DNA of 26,321 nucleotides from Brevundimonas sp. UBA5936 (GCA_002430835.1 DJDA01000143.1:1-26321), one strand, 5' to 3'; counted from the stretch's first letter, positions 7,652-15,579 are shown. Made by a program: numbers and translations. Notes: generated by a model from the letters alone, not told the origin.

Positions 7652-8338
7652 CTAGACGAAAAGCTTGGTCGAGGCGAAACGATCGAGCGCCGCCTCAAGG
7701 TCAGGAAAATCGTCGGCGATGTGCAGCGCGCCTGCGGCCGCCTGCTCCTCCACCGTATGGAAGCCCCAGCCGACGCCCAGCGGATGCACGCCCGCCGCCA
7801 CGGCCATGGCGATGTCGTGGCTGGTGTCGCCGATCATGACGGTCGAGGCGATGTCGGCCTCGCAGGCGGCCATCGCGGCGCGCAGCATGGCCGGGTCCGG
7901 CTTGCCCGGCCCGTCCTCGGCGCAGTGGCTGGACAGGAACAGATCGCTCCATTCGGGCCGCGCCAAGTTGCGGGCCACGCCGCGCCGGTTCTGGCCGGTC
8001 GCCAGCGACAGCCGCCAGCCGTCGCGCTTCAACCGCCGCAAGGTCTCCATGACGCCGGGATAGAGCGGCTCTTCATGACCCGCCTCATACATGGCGCGGA
8101 AACTGGCCTGAAAGGCGGCGACGAAATCCGCCAGTTCGGCGTCGGTCAGCGACGGCTCCAGCACGTGCAGGGCGTGATGCAGGCTCAGGCCTACGATCTG
8201 ACGCACACGATCATATTCAGGCTCGGGCAAGCCCAGAGCCTGCGCCGCCTCGCAGGCCGCGCGATGGATCGAGGCCCGGCTATCGACCAGGGTGCCGTCG
8301 ATGTCGAAAACGGCGAGCGGAGCGTCGGAAGCGATCAT
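7652..8338 (-). CDS. HAD-superfamily phosphatase (phosphoglycolate phosphatase-like)
   Basis: A 228-residue soluble hydrolase with all four HAD motifs: VFDIDGTLVDS with nucleophile Asp12 and Asp14, Thr114 in LATGQN, Lys146 in GKPDPAML, and MIGDTSHD (Asp171, Asp175). A helical C1 cap occupies about 20-95. The pattern resembles Gph/PgmB-type phosphatases; the substrate is not evident. The frame is open far upstream, but the ATG at 8338 lies one base after the TGA of the preceding TPR/2OG gene, fits the family length and implies translational coupling. Confidence 0.88.
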   Translation of the reverse strand: MIASDAPLAVFDIDGTLVDSRASIHRAACEAAQALGLPEPEYDRVRQIVGLSLHHALHVLEPSLTDAELADFVAAFQASFRAMYEAGHEEPLYPGVMETLRRLKRDGWRLSLATGQNRRGVARNLARPEWSDLFLSSHCAEDGPGKPDPAMLRAAMAACEADIASTVMIGDTSHDIAMAVAAGVHPLGVGWGFHTVEEQAAAGALHIADDFPDLEAALDRFASTKLFV

Positions 8339-8339
8339 A

Positions 8340-9845
8340 TCAGGCTGGTACGATGTCAAAGGCGACGGACAGGCGCGGCTGGTCGCCGCTGAAAGGCACG
8401 GTGCCGTGCCACAGGCAGGACGGGAACAGCACCAGCTTGCCCGGCTCCGGCTTCTCGTACCGCAGCGGCTCCAGCGACGGCGAGGTCGGGAACGGCGGCT
8501 GGGCCAGGGCCAGCCAGCCTTCGCGCCCGCCCGCCTCGACCACCGGCGGCACATCGATGTAGCAGGCCGAGGAATACCAGCCCTTGGGATGAATATGGTG
8601 TTCGTGGAAACCGCCCGGCGCCAACCGCACCGACCAGCAGCCCTTCAGCCGATAGTTTCCAGAGTTTCGGGCGCGAACAGGATCCTCGCCCTGCCCCAAC
8701 CGCGCCAGATGACGGCGGATCGGCCCGTCGATGGCGGTAAAGAAGGCGCGGATGACCGGATCGTCGACCAGAGTCAGGTCCACCGGCGTCTGCGTTCCGT
8801 GCCGCAGGCTCTGGCCCAGCGGGTGGTTCTGATAGGCGTGTTGCGCCAGCAGGGCCGTCTTGAGGTCGGCCAGGTAGGCCGCCAGGTCGCTCCAGCCGGG
8901 CGGCGTATCAATGCTCAGAGCGCCGACCAGCCCCTCCAGATCATCCAGCCCCAGGGGATCCGCCTGCCCCTTCAGGCGGCTGGCCGTGGCGTGCAGAGCC
9001 AGAACCTTCTGATCCGGGGTGGGCGCAGCCAATAATTGGCGCAGGATCTCCAGCGCCCCATCGGGATCGCCAGAGGCGAGCATGGCCTCGGCCAGATTGG
9101 TCCAAGGCTCGAGCGTGTTCGGCGCCGCCTGCGTCGCCGCGCGCGCGTGATCCACGGCCAGCGCCGGATCGAACTTCAACGCCAGTTGGCCTGCCGCCAT
9201 CTCGACCATCGCGGCCCGCACGCCGCCGTCGCGCGCGCGACGGGTCAACTCGCCCCAGGCTTCGCGCGGATCGGCGCCGCCATACATCAGGACCACCGCC
9301 AGACAGGTCAGCAGTTCGGCGCCGCCAGGCGCAGCCTTCAGCGCATCCAGCACCGGCGCCGCCGCAGCCTCACGACCTCCGCCGCGCATCCAGATCAGTT
9401 GCGCCAGCTCCCGCACGGCGTCGCCATAGACGGGCCTACGCTTCAAGGCCTGGCGATAGGCGTCGTCCGCCTCGTCATGACGCGCGCAGGCAGACAGGGC
9501 GCGGGCCAGCACCAACCAGGTCTCAGGCGCATCACCGCCGTTGGCGAAGGCCCGCCGCGCCGCCTCGACGGCCTCGAGGTTGCGGCCGGTGTCGCCCAGA
9601 GAACTGGCCAGATTATGCTGCGCGACGACGCTGCCGGGCGTGGCGGCCGCCTGGGCGCGGCGGATGACCAGGGCCTCCTCCTTGCGGTCCAGCGCCTTCA
9701 GCAGATCGACCTGAAACGACTGAACCCCCGCCCGCTCGCCCGGCGACGCCTGCTCCAGAACAGCCAGAGCCCCGACCAGATCTCCCTGAGCCGCCAGCGC
9801 CTGGGCGCGCTGAAGCCGCATCTGGACCGCCGCGCCTGTGTTCAT
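8340..9845 (-). CDS. TPR protein with C-terminal putative 2OG-Fe(II) oxygenase domain
   Basis: A 501-residue protein in two parts. Residues 1 to about 290 are helical, Ala-rich TPR-like repeats (for example AVLEQASPGERAGVQSF, PETWLVLARALSACARHDEADDAYRQAL, LEPWTNLAEAMLASGDPDGAL). The C-terminal 110 residues match the PF13759-type putative 2OG-Fe(II) oxygenase: a His cluster FHEHHIHPKG (about 413-422), then LVLFPSCLWHGTVPF with His480, and Arg491 in QPRLSVAF, which could bind 2-oxoglutarate. The TPR part probably binds the substrate, perhaps a protein; hydroxylation is inferred. The ATG overlaps the TGA of the RluC-type gene (ATGA), and the HAD gene starts one base after its stop. Confidence 0.82.
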   Translation of the reverse strand: MNTGAAVQMRLQRAQALAAQGDLVGALAVLEQASPGERAGVQSFQVDLLKALDRKEEALVIRRAQAAATPGSVVAQHNLASSLGDTGRNLEAVEAARRAFANGGDAPETWLVLARALSACARHDEADDAYRQALKRRPVYGDAVRELAQLIWMRGGGREAAAAPVLDALKAAPGGAELLTCLAVVLMYGGADPREAWGELTRRARDGGVRAAMVEMAAGQLALKFDPALAVDHARAATQAAPNTLEPWTNLAEAMLASGDPDGALEILRQLLAAPTPDQKVLALHATASRLKGQADPLGLDDLEGLVGALSIDTPPGWSDLAAYLADLKTALLAQHAYQNHPLGQSLRHGTQTPVDLTLVDDPVIRAFFTAIDGPIRRHLARLGQGEDPVRARNSGNYRLKGCWSVRLAPGGFHEHHIHPKGWYSSACYIDVPPVVEAGGREGWLALAQPPFPTSPSLEPLRYEKPEPGKLVLFPSCLWHGTVPFSGDQPRLSVAFDIVPA

Positions 9846-10837
9846 CGCATCCGTCGCACGCCCTCGAAGGGGTCTTCGTCAGCCTCATCCTCGGAGAAGC
9901 CGAAATGGTTGAAACCGGCCTTCATCTCGGGGCTGAGCGGAGCCTCGACGATCAGCTTGCCGCCGCCGGGGTGGTCCAGTTCGATGCGGCGGGCGTGAAG
10001 CTGCAGCTTCAGCGGGCCGGACAGTTCGCGCGATTTGTCGTCGCCGTATTTGGGATCGCCCAGGATCGGATGGCCGATAGCGGCCATGTGGGCGCGCAGC
10101 TGGTGCGTCCGGCCGGTGAAGGGGCGCAGCGCCATCCACGCCGCGCGGTGGGCGGCGCGGCTGACGGTGGCGAAGGCGGTTTCTGCCGGCTCGCCCTTGG
10201 GGTCCTTGGGCTCGGCCGGGCGCATCATCTCGAAGTCGTTGATGCCGGTCTTCTTCAGCGCCATGTCGATCTGACCGGCCGAAGGCTTGGGGTTGCCGAT
10301 GACGATGGCCCAATAGGTCTTCTTGGCCTGACGCCGGGCGAAGGCGCCGGCCAGACGCTTGGCCGCCTCCGGCCCCTTGCCTAGCAGCAGCACGCCCGAG
10401 GTGTCGCGGTCCAGACGGTGAACCAGACGCGGCCGGTTCATCCCCTCGCCCCAGGCCGACAGCAGGCGGTCGACGTGCTTTGTCGTCTTGGTCCCGCCCT
10501 GCACAGCCAAGCCGTGCGGCTTGTTCAGGGCGATGACCATGTGGTCTTCGTACAGCACCAGCGACTTGGCGTAGGCGATGTCGCGCTCGGTCAATTCGTG
10601 CAGGTCGCCGGGCTTGCGCGGATTGGCCTCGGGCAGCGGCGGCACGCGCACGGCGGCGCCCGCGGTCAGGCGGTCCTGCGGCTTAACGCGTGAGCCGTCG
10701 ACGCGGATCTGGCCGCTGCGAGCCATCTTCTCGACCTGGATGTGGGTCAGGTGCGGCCAGCGGCGCTTGAACCAGCGATCCAAGCGGATGTCGTCTTCAT
10801 CCTCGGCGACATAGAGGGTCTGGACTTCGCGGCTCAT
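9842..10837 (-). CDS. RluA/RluC-family pseudouridine synthase
   Basis: A 331-residue 23S rRNA-type pseudouridine synthase. An N-terminal S4 domain (about 18-66, RLDRWFKRRWPHLTHIQVEKM) is followed by the RluA catalytic domain: NKPHGLAVQGG, then LVHRLDRDTSGVLLLGK with catalytic Asp143, and GRTHQLRAHMAAIGHPILGD further on. This layout fits RluC or RluD; sequence alone does not pick one. A roughly 15-residue acidic C-terminal tail (SEDEADEDPFEG) is extra. Both ends overlap neighbours by ATGA, so it sits inside the crcB operon. Confidence 0.92.
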   Translation of the reverse strand: MSREVQTLYVAEDEDDIRLDRWFKRRWPHLTHIQVEKMARSGQIRVDGSRVKPQDRLTAGAAVRVPPLPEANPRKPGDLHELTERDIAYAKSLVLYEDHMVIALNKPHGLAVQGGTKTTKHVDRLLSAWGEGMNRPRLVHRLDRDTSGVLLLGKGPEAAKRLAGAFARRQAKKTYWAIVIGNPKPSAGQIDMALKKTGINDFEMMRPAEPKDPKGEPAETAFATVSRAAHRAAWMALRPFTGRTHQLRAHMAAIGHPILGDPKYGDDKSRELSGPLKLQLHARRIELDHPGGGKLIVEAPLSPEMKAGFNHFGFSEDEADEDPFEGVRRMR

Positions 10838-11232
10838 GCGCCCACTCCGGTAAACAGTTTGCGCGCGATCATCAGGCCGACGAACAGAGCGGCGATGGCG
10901 AGAACCACCGAACCCGCCGCATAAACGAAAGCCGAGACGATTTCACGGCGTTCGATCATCAGGGCCGCTTCCAGTGAAAAGGCCGAAAAGGTCGTGAAGC
11001 CGCCCAGCACGCCGACAGCGGCGAACAGGCGGATGCTCTCCTGCCCCGCGCCCGCCCTCAACGCCAGCCAGCCGACCAGCATGCCCATCAGAAGGCCGCC
11101 CGCGACATTGGCGGTCAGGGTCGCCCACGGCCAGGCCGCGCCCGGCGCCAGGCGGCCCACGGCCAGCCCCAGCCCATAGCGCGCCATCGCCCCCAGGCCG
11201 CCGCCGATCGCAACCAGCAAGAAACGTGTCAT
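10834..11232 (-). CDS. crcB: Fluoride channel CrcB/FluC
   Basis: A 132-residue membrane protein with four predicted helices. Fluc proteins form dual-topology dimers that release fluoride from the cytoplasm. Signature elements are GGGLGAMARYGLG in the first helix, TLTANVAGG (pore Asn) in the second and GGFTTFSAFSLE in the third, holding the Phe residues that line the pore. The ATG at 11232 gives normal length, although the frame is open to 11298. It leads the minus-strand operon. Only 43 bases separate it from the divergent DUF2214 gene, and no fluoride riboswitch is visible there. Confidence 0.93.
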   Translation of the reverse strand: MTRFLLVAIGGGLGAMARYGLGLAVGRLAPGAAWPWATLTANVAGGLLMGMLVGWLALRAGAGQESIRLFAAVGVLGGFTTFSAFSLEAALMIERREIVSAFVYAAGSVVLAIAALFVGLMIARKLFTGVGA

Positions 11233-11275
11233 GCTGGCGGCATATACTGTTCCGACCTCATTTGCGAAGGCCGCC

Positions 11276-11713
11276 ATGCACGACCTTGTCCTCGCCATCC
11301 TGCATCACCTGCTGTTCCTGGGCCTGATCGTCATGCTGGCGTCGGAACTGGCGCTGCTGCGCACGGCGCAACCGCCGGTGAAGCGACTGGCCGGACTGGA
11401 CGCGGGCTATGGGGTCACGGCCCTGCTGATCATTCTGGTCGGGGTCGGACGGGTGATGGGCGGCAAGGGCTGGGCCTTCTATGAAGCCAACCCCTTCTTC
11501 TGGGCCAAGATCGCGACTTTCGCCCTGATCGGCCTGATCTCGATCCGGCCGACGCTGACGATCCTGAAGTGGCGCAAGGCGGCGCGGGCCGCGCCCGGCT
11601 ATGTCCCGCCGCAGGCCGAGCTGATTGCGGCGCGACGCGCGGTCGGGCTGGAGATTCTGCTGCTGGTTCCGCTGCTGGCCTTCGCGGCGGCGATGGCGCG
11701 CTGGCCGTTCTAG
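11276..11713 (+). CDS. DUF2214 family membrane protein
   Basis: A 145-residue protein with four hydrophobic segments (about 5-25, 40-60, 75-95 and 120-142). The N-terminal LHxLxxxGLIVMLASELALLR and YGVTALLIILVGVGRVMGGKGWAFYEANPFFWAKI match the DUF2214 family, for which no function is established. GAAGG lies five bases upstream of the ATG at 11276. The product is basic between helices, as expected for an inner-membrane protein. It diverges from crcB and its stop lies three bases before the convergent lipoprotein gene's end. Confidence 0.75.
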   Translation: MHDLVLAILHHLLFLGLIVMLASELALLRTAQPPVKRLAGLDAGYGVTALLIILVGVGRVMGGKGWAFYEANPFFWAKIATFALIGLISIRPTLTILKWRKAARAAPGYVPPQAELIAARRAVGLEILLLVPLLAFAAAMARWPF

Positions 11714-11716
11714 GCC

Positions 11717-12211
11717 TTACAGGCGCGGGCGGATGGCGTCCTGAACCCCGCGCGCGTCATAGGCCTCAGGGCGATCCGGGCGCTGGCCGCGCCCCATGAC
11801 GATCTCCAGGGTGGTCGAGGTCGGCTGCGGCCCGCTGAGATCGAAGCCCAGGCCGACGCCGACGCCCGATGACGACCAGCCGCCGTAACGGCCCGTGCCC
11901 GCGCCGATGGAGACGCTGGGCCGCACGCCGCCCGCGCTGTCGGGGCGGCCGTCGATCCAGCGCTGCGTCACCTCGAACCAGTCATAGCCCTGCTCGGTCG
12001 TCAGTTGAGCCGCACGGAACAGAGCCATGTCCGCCACCGGACCGGGCGCGCCGACGCCGTTGTAGCTGACGCGGAAACGGTCACGCTCGATCTGCTGTTC
12101 GGAGTAGCCCTGCCCGTTCGGCCCCATCTGACGACCGTAGGGCGCCAGGCTGGCGCAGGCCGAGAGCGCCAGGGCCGAGGCGGCGATCGTGACGATGGCG
12201 AGGCGTTTCAT
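11717..12211 (-). CDS. CC0125/CC1285-type lipoprotein
   Basis: A 164-residue predicted lipoprotein. MKRLAIVTIAASALALSAC has a basic start, a hydrophobic core and the lipobox LSAC with Cys19. The mature part starts GYSEQQIERDRFRVSYNGVGAPG and contains MALFRAAQLTTEQGYDWFEV, the layout of the Caulobacter CC0125/CC1285 lipoprotein family (no known function). The middle is Gly/Ser-rich (about 110-135) and STTLEIVMG resembles the family's closing strand. The start was set at the ATG 12211, which begins the signal peptide and has GGGAGA upstream. Lipidation is inferred from the motif. Confidence 0.8.
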   Translation of the reverse strand: MKRLAIVTIAASALALSACASLAPYGRQMGPNGQGYSEQQIERDRFRVSYNGVGAPGPVADMALFRAAQLTTEQGYDWFEVTQRWIDGRPDSAGGVRPSVSIGAGTGRYGGWSSSGVGVGLGFDLSGPQPTSTTLEIVMGRGQRPDRPEAYDARGVQDAIRPRL

Positions 12212-12289
12212 GCGCGTGTCTCCCACGCCCGAACAGCGCACGGGCGAGCCGGATTGTTCCGCGGTGAAGCTGAACAGGGGATGAAGCCC

Positions 12290-13015
12290 CTACAGCCCCG
12301 CCGCCGCGCGCAGGGCCGCGAAATCTTCTGGTTCCGGCGCCTCGACCGTTACACGGCCGCCGTCGGGGTGAGGAAAGCTGAGTTTCGCCGCGTGCAGCAT
12401 CAAGCGCGGCGCCGCGCGCCCGGCGAAGGTCAGGGCGCCGCCATAGCGGACATCGCCGACCAGCGGGCGACCGATGGAGGCCATATGAACCCGAAGCTGG
12501 TGCATCCGCCCCGTCTCGGGCGACAGCTCGACCACCGCCCCGTCTTCACTAGAAGCCAGGGTGCGATAGCCGCTGGCGGCGCCTTGCGCGCCCGGCGCAT
12601 CGAAATCCACAACGCGCATATAGCTTTCACGGCCGATCTCTTCGCGCCGCAGGGCCGAGGTGATCCGACCGGACTTGGGCTCCGGCGCGGCCGCGACCAG
12701 CGCCAGATAGGTCTTCTGGAACTTGCGCATCTGCATCGCCTTGCCGAAGAAACCGGCGGCGGGCTTGGTCTTAGCGGCCAGGATGACGCCCGAGGTGTCG
12801 CGGTCGAGCCGATGCACCAGTTCCGGGCGCTTGCCGTTCGAGCGGGCGAAGGCCCACAGCAGGTCGTCCAGGGTGTTGGCCTGGATGCGGCCGCCCTGGC
12901 TGGACAGGCCCGACGGCTTGTTGAAGGCGATCAGATGCGCGTCTTCATGCACCACCCAGGAACGGACGGCGGCGATTTCATCTTCGGTCAGGGATACGGG
13001 CTGGCGGGTTTTCAC
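12290..13015 (-). CDS. RluA-family pseudouridine synthase without S4 domain
   Basis: A 241-residue enzyme with only the catalytic RluA-type domain. FNKPSGLSSQGG (about 31-42) and LVHRLDRDTSGVILAAK with catalytic Asp71 are clear, followed by FQKTYLALV, GRMHQLRVHMASIGRPLVGDVRYGG and LMLHAAKLSFPHP. Absence of an S4 domain recalls RluA or TruC, which modify both rRNA and tRNA or tRNA only; the target is not certain. It is the third pseudouridine synthase gene within 7 kb. Confidence 0.9.
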   Translation of the reverse strand: MKTRQPVSLTEDEIAAVRSWVVHEDAHLIAFNKPSGLSSQGGRIQANTLDDLLWAFARSNGKRPELVHRLDRDTSGVILAAKTKPAAGFFGKAMQMRKFQKTYLALVAAAPEPKSGRITSALRREEIGRESYMRVVDFDAPGAQGAASGYRTLASSEDGAVVELSPETGRMHQLRVHMASIGRPLVGDVRYGGALTFAGRAAPRLMLHAAKLSFPHPDGGRVTVEAPEPEDFAALRAAAGL

Positions 13016-13072
13016 CCGCCGAGCCTTTAGCCGAGCGCGCCCCGCTTCGCCATGCCCATCAGGCCTTGGCGA

Positions 13073-13516
13073 TCAGCGGATCAGGCCCTTGCGGCGCGCC
13101 CAGTGGGCATAGGCGATCTGGATGACGAAAATCAGGGTGACGACCAGGGTGAACGCCACGCCGCCCGCACCGATGACTTCACGCCCGTTGCTGAACGCCA
13201 GCACATAGACGGCGTGCGCCAACATGGCGATCAGACCCGCAACGAAGGCGTTGAACGCCAACTTCCGACGAAGCAGCAGCATCAGCGCGCCCAGCAGGCC
13301 GCACCACACCGCCACGCCGAAAGCCACATCGGTCCACATCGGCGCGCCGCGCAGATAGGCCACCTGCTCCATCGTCAGCGCGCTCCAGTAGGCGGCGGCT
13401 CCCGTCACCTTCTGATACCACTGCCAGACGCCGACGCCGTTCCAGACCACCGAGGCTGCGGCGATGGCCCACAGATGCCACGGCGCCGCCGGACGCTTCG
13501 AAATATCGACCATCAT
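13073..13516 (-). CDS. Four-helix membrane protein, tandem paralogue A
   Basis: A 147-residue protein with four hydrophobic helices (about 13-30, 60-82, 86-107 and 115-137). Conserved spots are PWHLW, WNGVGVWQW, YW..LT, AYLRGAPMWTDVAFGVAVW and SNGREV. I recall the family often being annotated as 'sugar transporter' without experimental basis; treat it as unknown. About half of its residues match the next gene, without gaps, so the two are a tandem duplicate. The start may be the first ATG (13516) or the adjacent second (13513), which is better spaced from the purine-rich GGGGGGAAG. Confidence 0.75.
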   Translation of the reverse strand: MMVDISKRPAAPWHLWAIAAASVVWNGVGVWQWYQKVTGAAAYWSALTMEQVAYLRGAPMWTDVAFGVAVWCGLLGALMLLLRRKLAFNAFVAGLIAMLAHAVYVLAFSNGREVIGAGGVAFTLVVTLIFVIQIAYAHWARRKGLIR

Positions 13517-13590
13517 TCTTCCCCCCAGAGCCTTGAGAACCGAAAACTACGCCGAAATAGACCGATGCAACAAGGGCTTCCGCCTGCCCC

Positions 13591-14031
13591 TCAGGCGATC
13601 ACGCCGCGTCGGCCCATCCAGGCGCAATAGGCGGTCTGGGCGACCAGGACGGCGATGATGACCAAGCCGAACGCCACGCCGACGGGCCCCATGATCTCGC
13701 GCCCATTGCTCATGAAGTGGATGTAGGTCGTGTCCGCCAGCATGGCGATCAGGGCGATGGCGAACAGCATCGTCGCCTGGCGTCGCCGGAACAGCAGCAG
13801 CACCGCCGCCAGCAGCCCGCCCCAGAAGGCGACCCCGACCGCAACATCGGTCCATAACGGCACGGCGCGAAGGTAGGCGGCTTCGGCCGGGGTCATCCCG
13901 GCCCAATAGGCTGGATCACCCGTCACCTGCAGCATCCATTGCCAGACGAAAAGCGCATTCCACAGGAAGGACAGCACGCCGACCAGCCACACATGCCAGG
14001 GCGTCGATATACGCCGCAGAACACCGACCAT
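13591..14031 (-). CDS. Four-helix membrane protein, tandem paralogue B
   Basis: A 146-residue integral membrane protein aligning without gaps to its downstream neighbour at 13073-13516. The shared features are PWHVW, WNALFVWQW, VTGDPAYW, AYLRAVPLWTDVAVGVAFW and SNGREI. Aromatic residues cluster at helix ends (Trp/Tyr). Function is unknown. The gap between the two genes is 74 bases with no evident terminator, so they may be transcribed together. A REPIN-like repeat pair lies about 85 bases upstream of the start. Confidence 0.75.
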   Translation of the reverse strand: MVGVLRRISTPWHVWLVGVLSFLWNALFVWQWMLQVTGDPAYWAGMTPAEAAYLRAVPLWTDVAVGVAFWGGLLAAVLLLFRRRQATMLFAIALIAMLADTTYIHFMSNGREIMGPVGVAFGLVIIAVLVAQTAYCAWMGRRGVIA

Positions 14032-14115
14032 AGCCGCCTCCGCAGTTGGAAGGTTCAGCCTACCCTTCTAGGACGCGCGCCACAATGAACGTCGTTCACT
14101 GGCTTTCTCTTCGCT

Positions 14116-14220
14116 CCGTCATCCTCGGGCTTAACCCGAGATCGAGTTCGGGCCGCGCTAGCCCCATTAACGTCGCGCAGGCGGACGACTGGATCCTCGG
14201 GTCAAGCCCGAGGATGACGG
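14116..14220. mobile_element. REPIN-like inverted pair of REP hairpins
   Basis: Two 25-base copies of a palindromic element lie in inverted orientation: 14116-14140 and 14196-14220, identical at 24 of 25 positions when one is reversed. The 55-base spacer (14141-14195) encodes nothing. Each copy folds: arms CTCGGG and CCCGAG around a five-base loop. The right copy extends to a 9-bp stem (ATCCTCGGG with its complement), while the left has decayed outside six pairs. The motif GTCAYCCTCGGGCTT is shared with the repeats flanking the GIY-YIG gene at 18932-19360. Pairing of two REPs in inverted order is what defines a REPIN; mobility is inferred. Confidence 0.75.
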
Positions 14221-14247
14221 CTAGAGGGTGAGGATGATGGCTAGAAG
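14210..14247 (+). repeat. Imperfect direct repeat at the REPIN edge
   Basis: An 18-base unit beginning GAGGATGACGGCTAGA (14210-14227) is repeated 20 bases on as GAGGATGATGGCTAGA (14230-14247), with two differences in 18. The first copy begins in the right REP, so the outer end of the REP plus adjoining sequence looks duplicated, perhaps by slippage. Confidence 0.6.
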
Positions 14248-14268
14248 GCAGTGTGCGAGCGGTAGGCG

Positions 14269-15579
14269 CTACGCCTTATCCGCCTGCATCCGCGCCCGCA
14301 TCGCCGCCCAGCGTTCCAGGCGCGCCTTGACCTTCTGCTCATGGCCTTCGCCCTTGGGCCTGTAGAAGGTGCGGCGCTCCATCTCGTCGGGGAAGAAGTC
14401 GGCGCCGGAGAAGCCCTCGGGCGTGTCGGGATCGTATTGATAGCCCTTGCCGTAGCCCAACGACTTCATCAGCTTGGTAGGGGCGTTGCGGATATGGGCC
14501 GGCGGCATCAGGGAGCCGGTCTCGTGCGCCGCCTTCTTCGCCGCCTTGAAGGCTTCGTAGATCCCAACCGATTTGGGCGCTGTGGCCAGATGGACCACGG
14601 CCTGCGCCAGCGCCAGCTCCCCCTCAGGCGAGCCGAGGAAGTCGTAGGTGTCCTTGGCCGCATTGGCGACCAGGATGGACAGGGGGTCGGCCTGACCGAT
14701 GTCCTCGACCGCCATGCGCACGATGCGGCGCGCCAGATACAGCGGGTCTTCGCCCCCGTTCAGCATCCGCGCCAGCCAGTAGAGCGCCGCGTCCGGGTCC
14801 GACCCGCGCACCGACTTATGCAGGGCCGAGATGAGGTTGTAGTGCTCCTCGCGCGACTTGTCGTAGGCGGGCGCTCGCTTCTGCAGCACGCCTGCCAGGG
14901 CCTGCACATCCAGCGGTTCGACATCCTGCAGGTCGAACAGCACCTCGGACATGGTCAGCAGATAGCGACCGTCGCCGTCCGCCAGGGCCAGCATGGCCTG
15001 GCGCGCCTCAGGCGTCAGCGGCAGGCGCATGTCCATCAGCGCCTCGGCGCGGTCCAGCAGCAGATCCAGCGAGGCGTCGTCCAGCCGTTTCAGCACATAG
15101 ACCTGCGATCGCGACAGCAGGGCGCCGTTCAGCTCGAAACTGGGGTTCTCCGTGGTCGCGCCGACCAGGGTGACGATCCCCTCCTCCACGAAGGGCAGGA
15201 AACCGTCCTGCTGGGCGCGGTTGAAGCGGTGAATCTCGTCGACGAACAGCAGGGTCTGCTGCCCCGCCGCCCGGCGCATCCGCGCGGCCTCGAACGCCTT
15301 CTTCAGGTCGGCGACGCCCGAGAAGACGGCGCTGATCGACTGGTATTCATAGCCCGCCGCCTTGGCCAGCAGGCGGGCGATCGTCGTCTTGCCCGTGCCC
15401 GGCGGCCCCCACAGAATCATGGAGCCCAGACGCCCGGCCTCGATCATCCGGCGGATCGGCCCGCCCTCGCCCAACAGATGATCCTGGCCCACCACCTGAT
15501 CCAGCGCCTGCGGGCGCAGACGGTCGGCCAGGGGCGCGTCGGGAGGATGAATGCCGGAGGCTTCGAACAAATCAGTCAT
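14269..15579 (-). CDS. rarA: Replication-associated recombination protein A (RarA/MgsA), AAA+ ATPase
   Basis: A 436-residue AAA+ ATPase of the clamp-loader-like RarA/Mgs1/WRNIP1 family, which acts at stalled replication forks. PLADRLRPQALDQVVGQDHLL (16-36) starts the domain, Walker A GPPGTGKTT is at 58-66, Walker B LLFVDEIHRFN at about 110-120, sensor 1 VGATTENPSFELN follows, and the C-terminal half carries AYDKSREEHYNLISALHKSVRGSDPDAALYW and the final GYQYDPDTP. The frame is open to 16035, but the ATG at 15579 starts just before the conserved LFE segment and gives the family length. It diverges from the VOC gene. Confidence 0.95.
   Translation of the reverse strand: MTDLFEASGIHPPDAPLADRLRPQALDQVVGQDHLLGEGGPIRRMIEAGRLGSMILWGPPGTGKTTIARLLAKAAGYEYQSISAVFSGVADLKKAFEAARMRRAAGQQTLLFVDEIHRFNRAQQDGFLPFVEEGIVTLVGATTENPSFELNGALLSRSQVYVLKRLDDASLDLLLDRAEALMDMRLPLTPEARQAMLALADGDGRYLLTMSEVLFDLQDVEPLDVQALAGVLQKRAPAYDKSREEHYNLISALHKSVRGSDPDAALYWLARMLNGGEDPLYLARRIVRMAVEDIGQADPLSILVANAAKDTYDFLGSPEGELALAQAVVHLATAPKSVGIYEAFKAAKKAAHETGSLMPPAHIRNAPTKLMKSLGYGKGYQYDPDTPEGFSGADFFPDEMERRTFYRPKGEGHEQKVKARLERWAAMRARMQADKA

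Noticed and set aside
6905..8392. A 495-codon plus-strand frame opposite ATP12 and the HAD gene
   Set aside because: It spans two well-supported genes and their junction and has low-complexity Arg/Gln-rich composition, as expected for an antisense shadow.
11233..11275. Possible fluoride riboswitch before crcB
   Set aside because: Only 43 bases separate crcB from its divergent neighbour and the conserved crcB-motif elements are not seen. A leader reaching into the neighbour would be needed.
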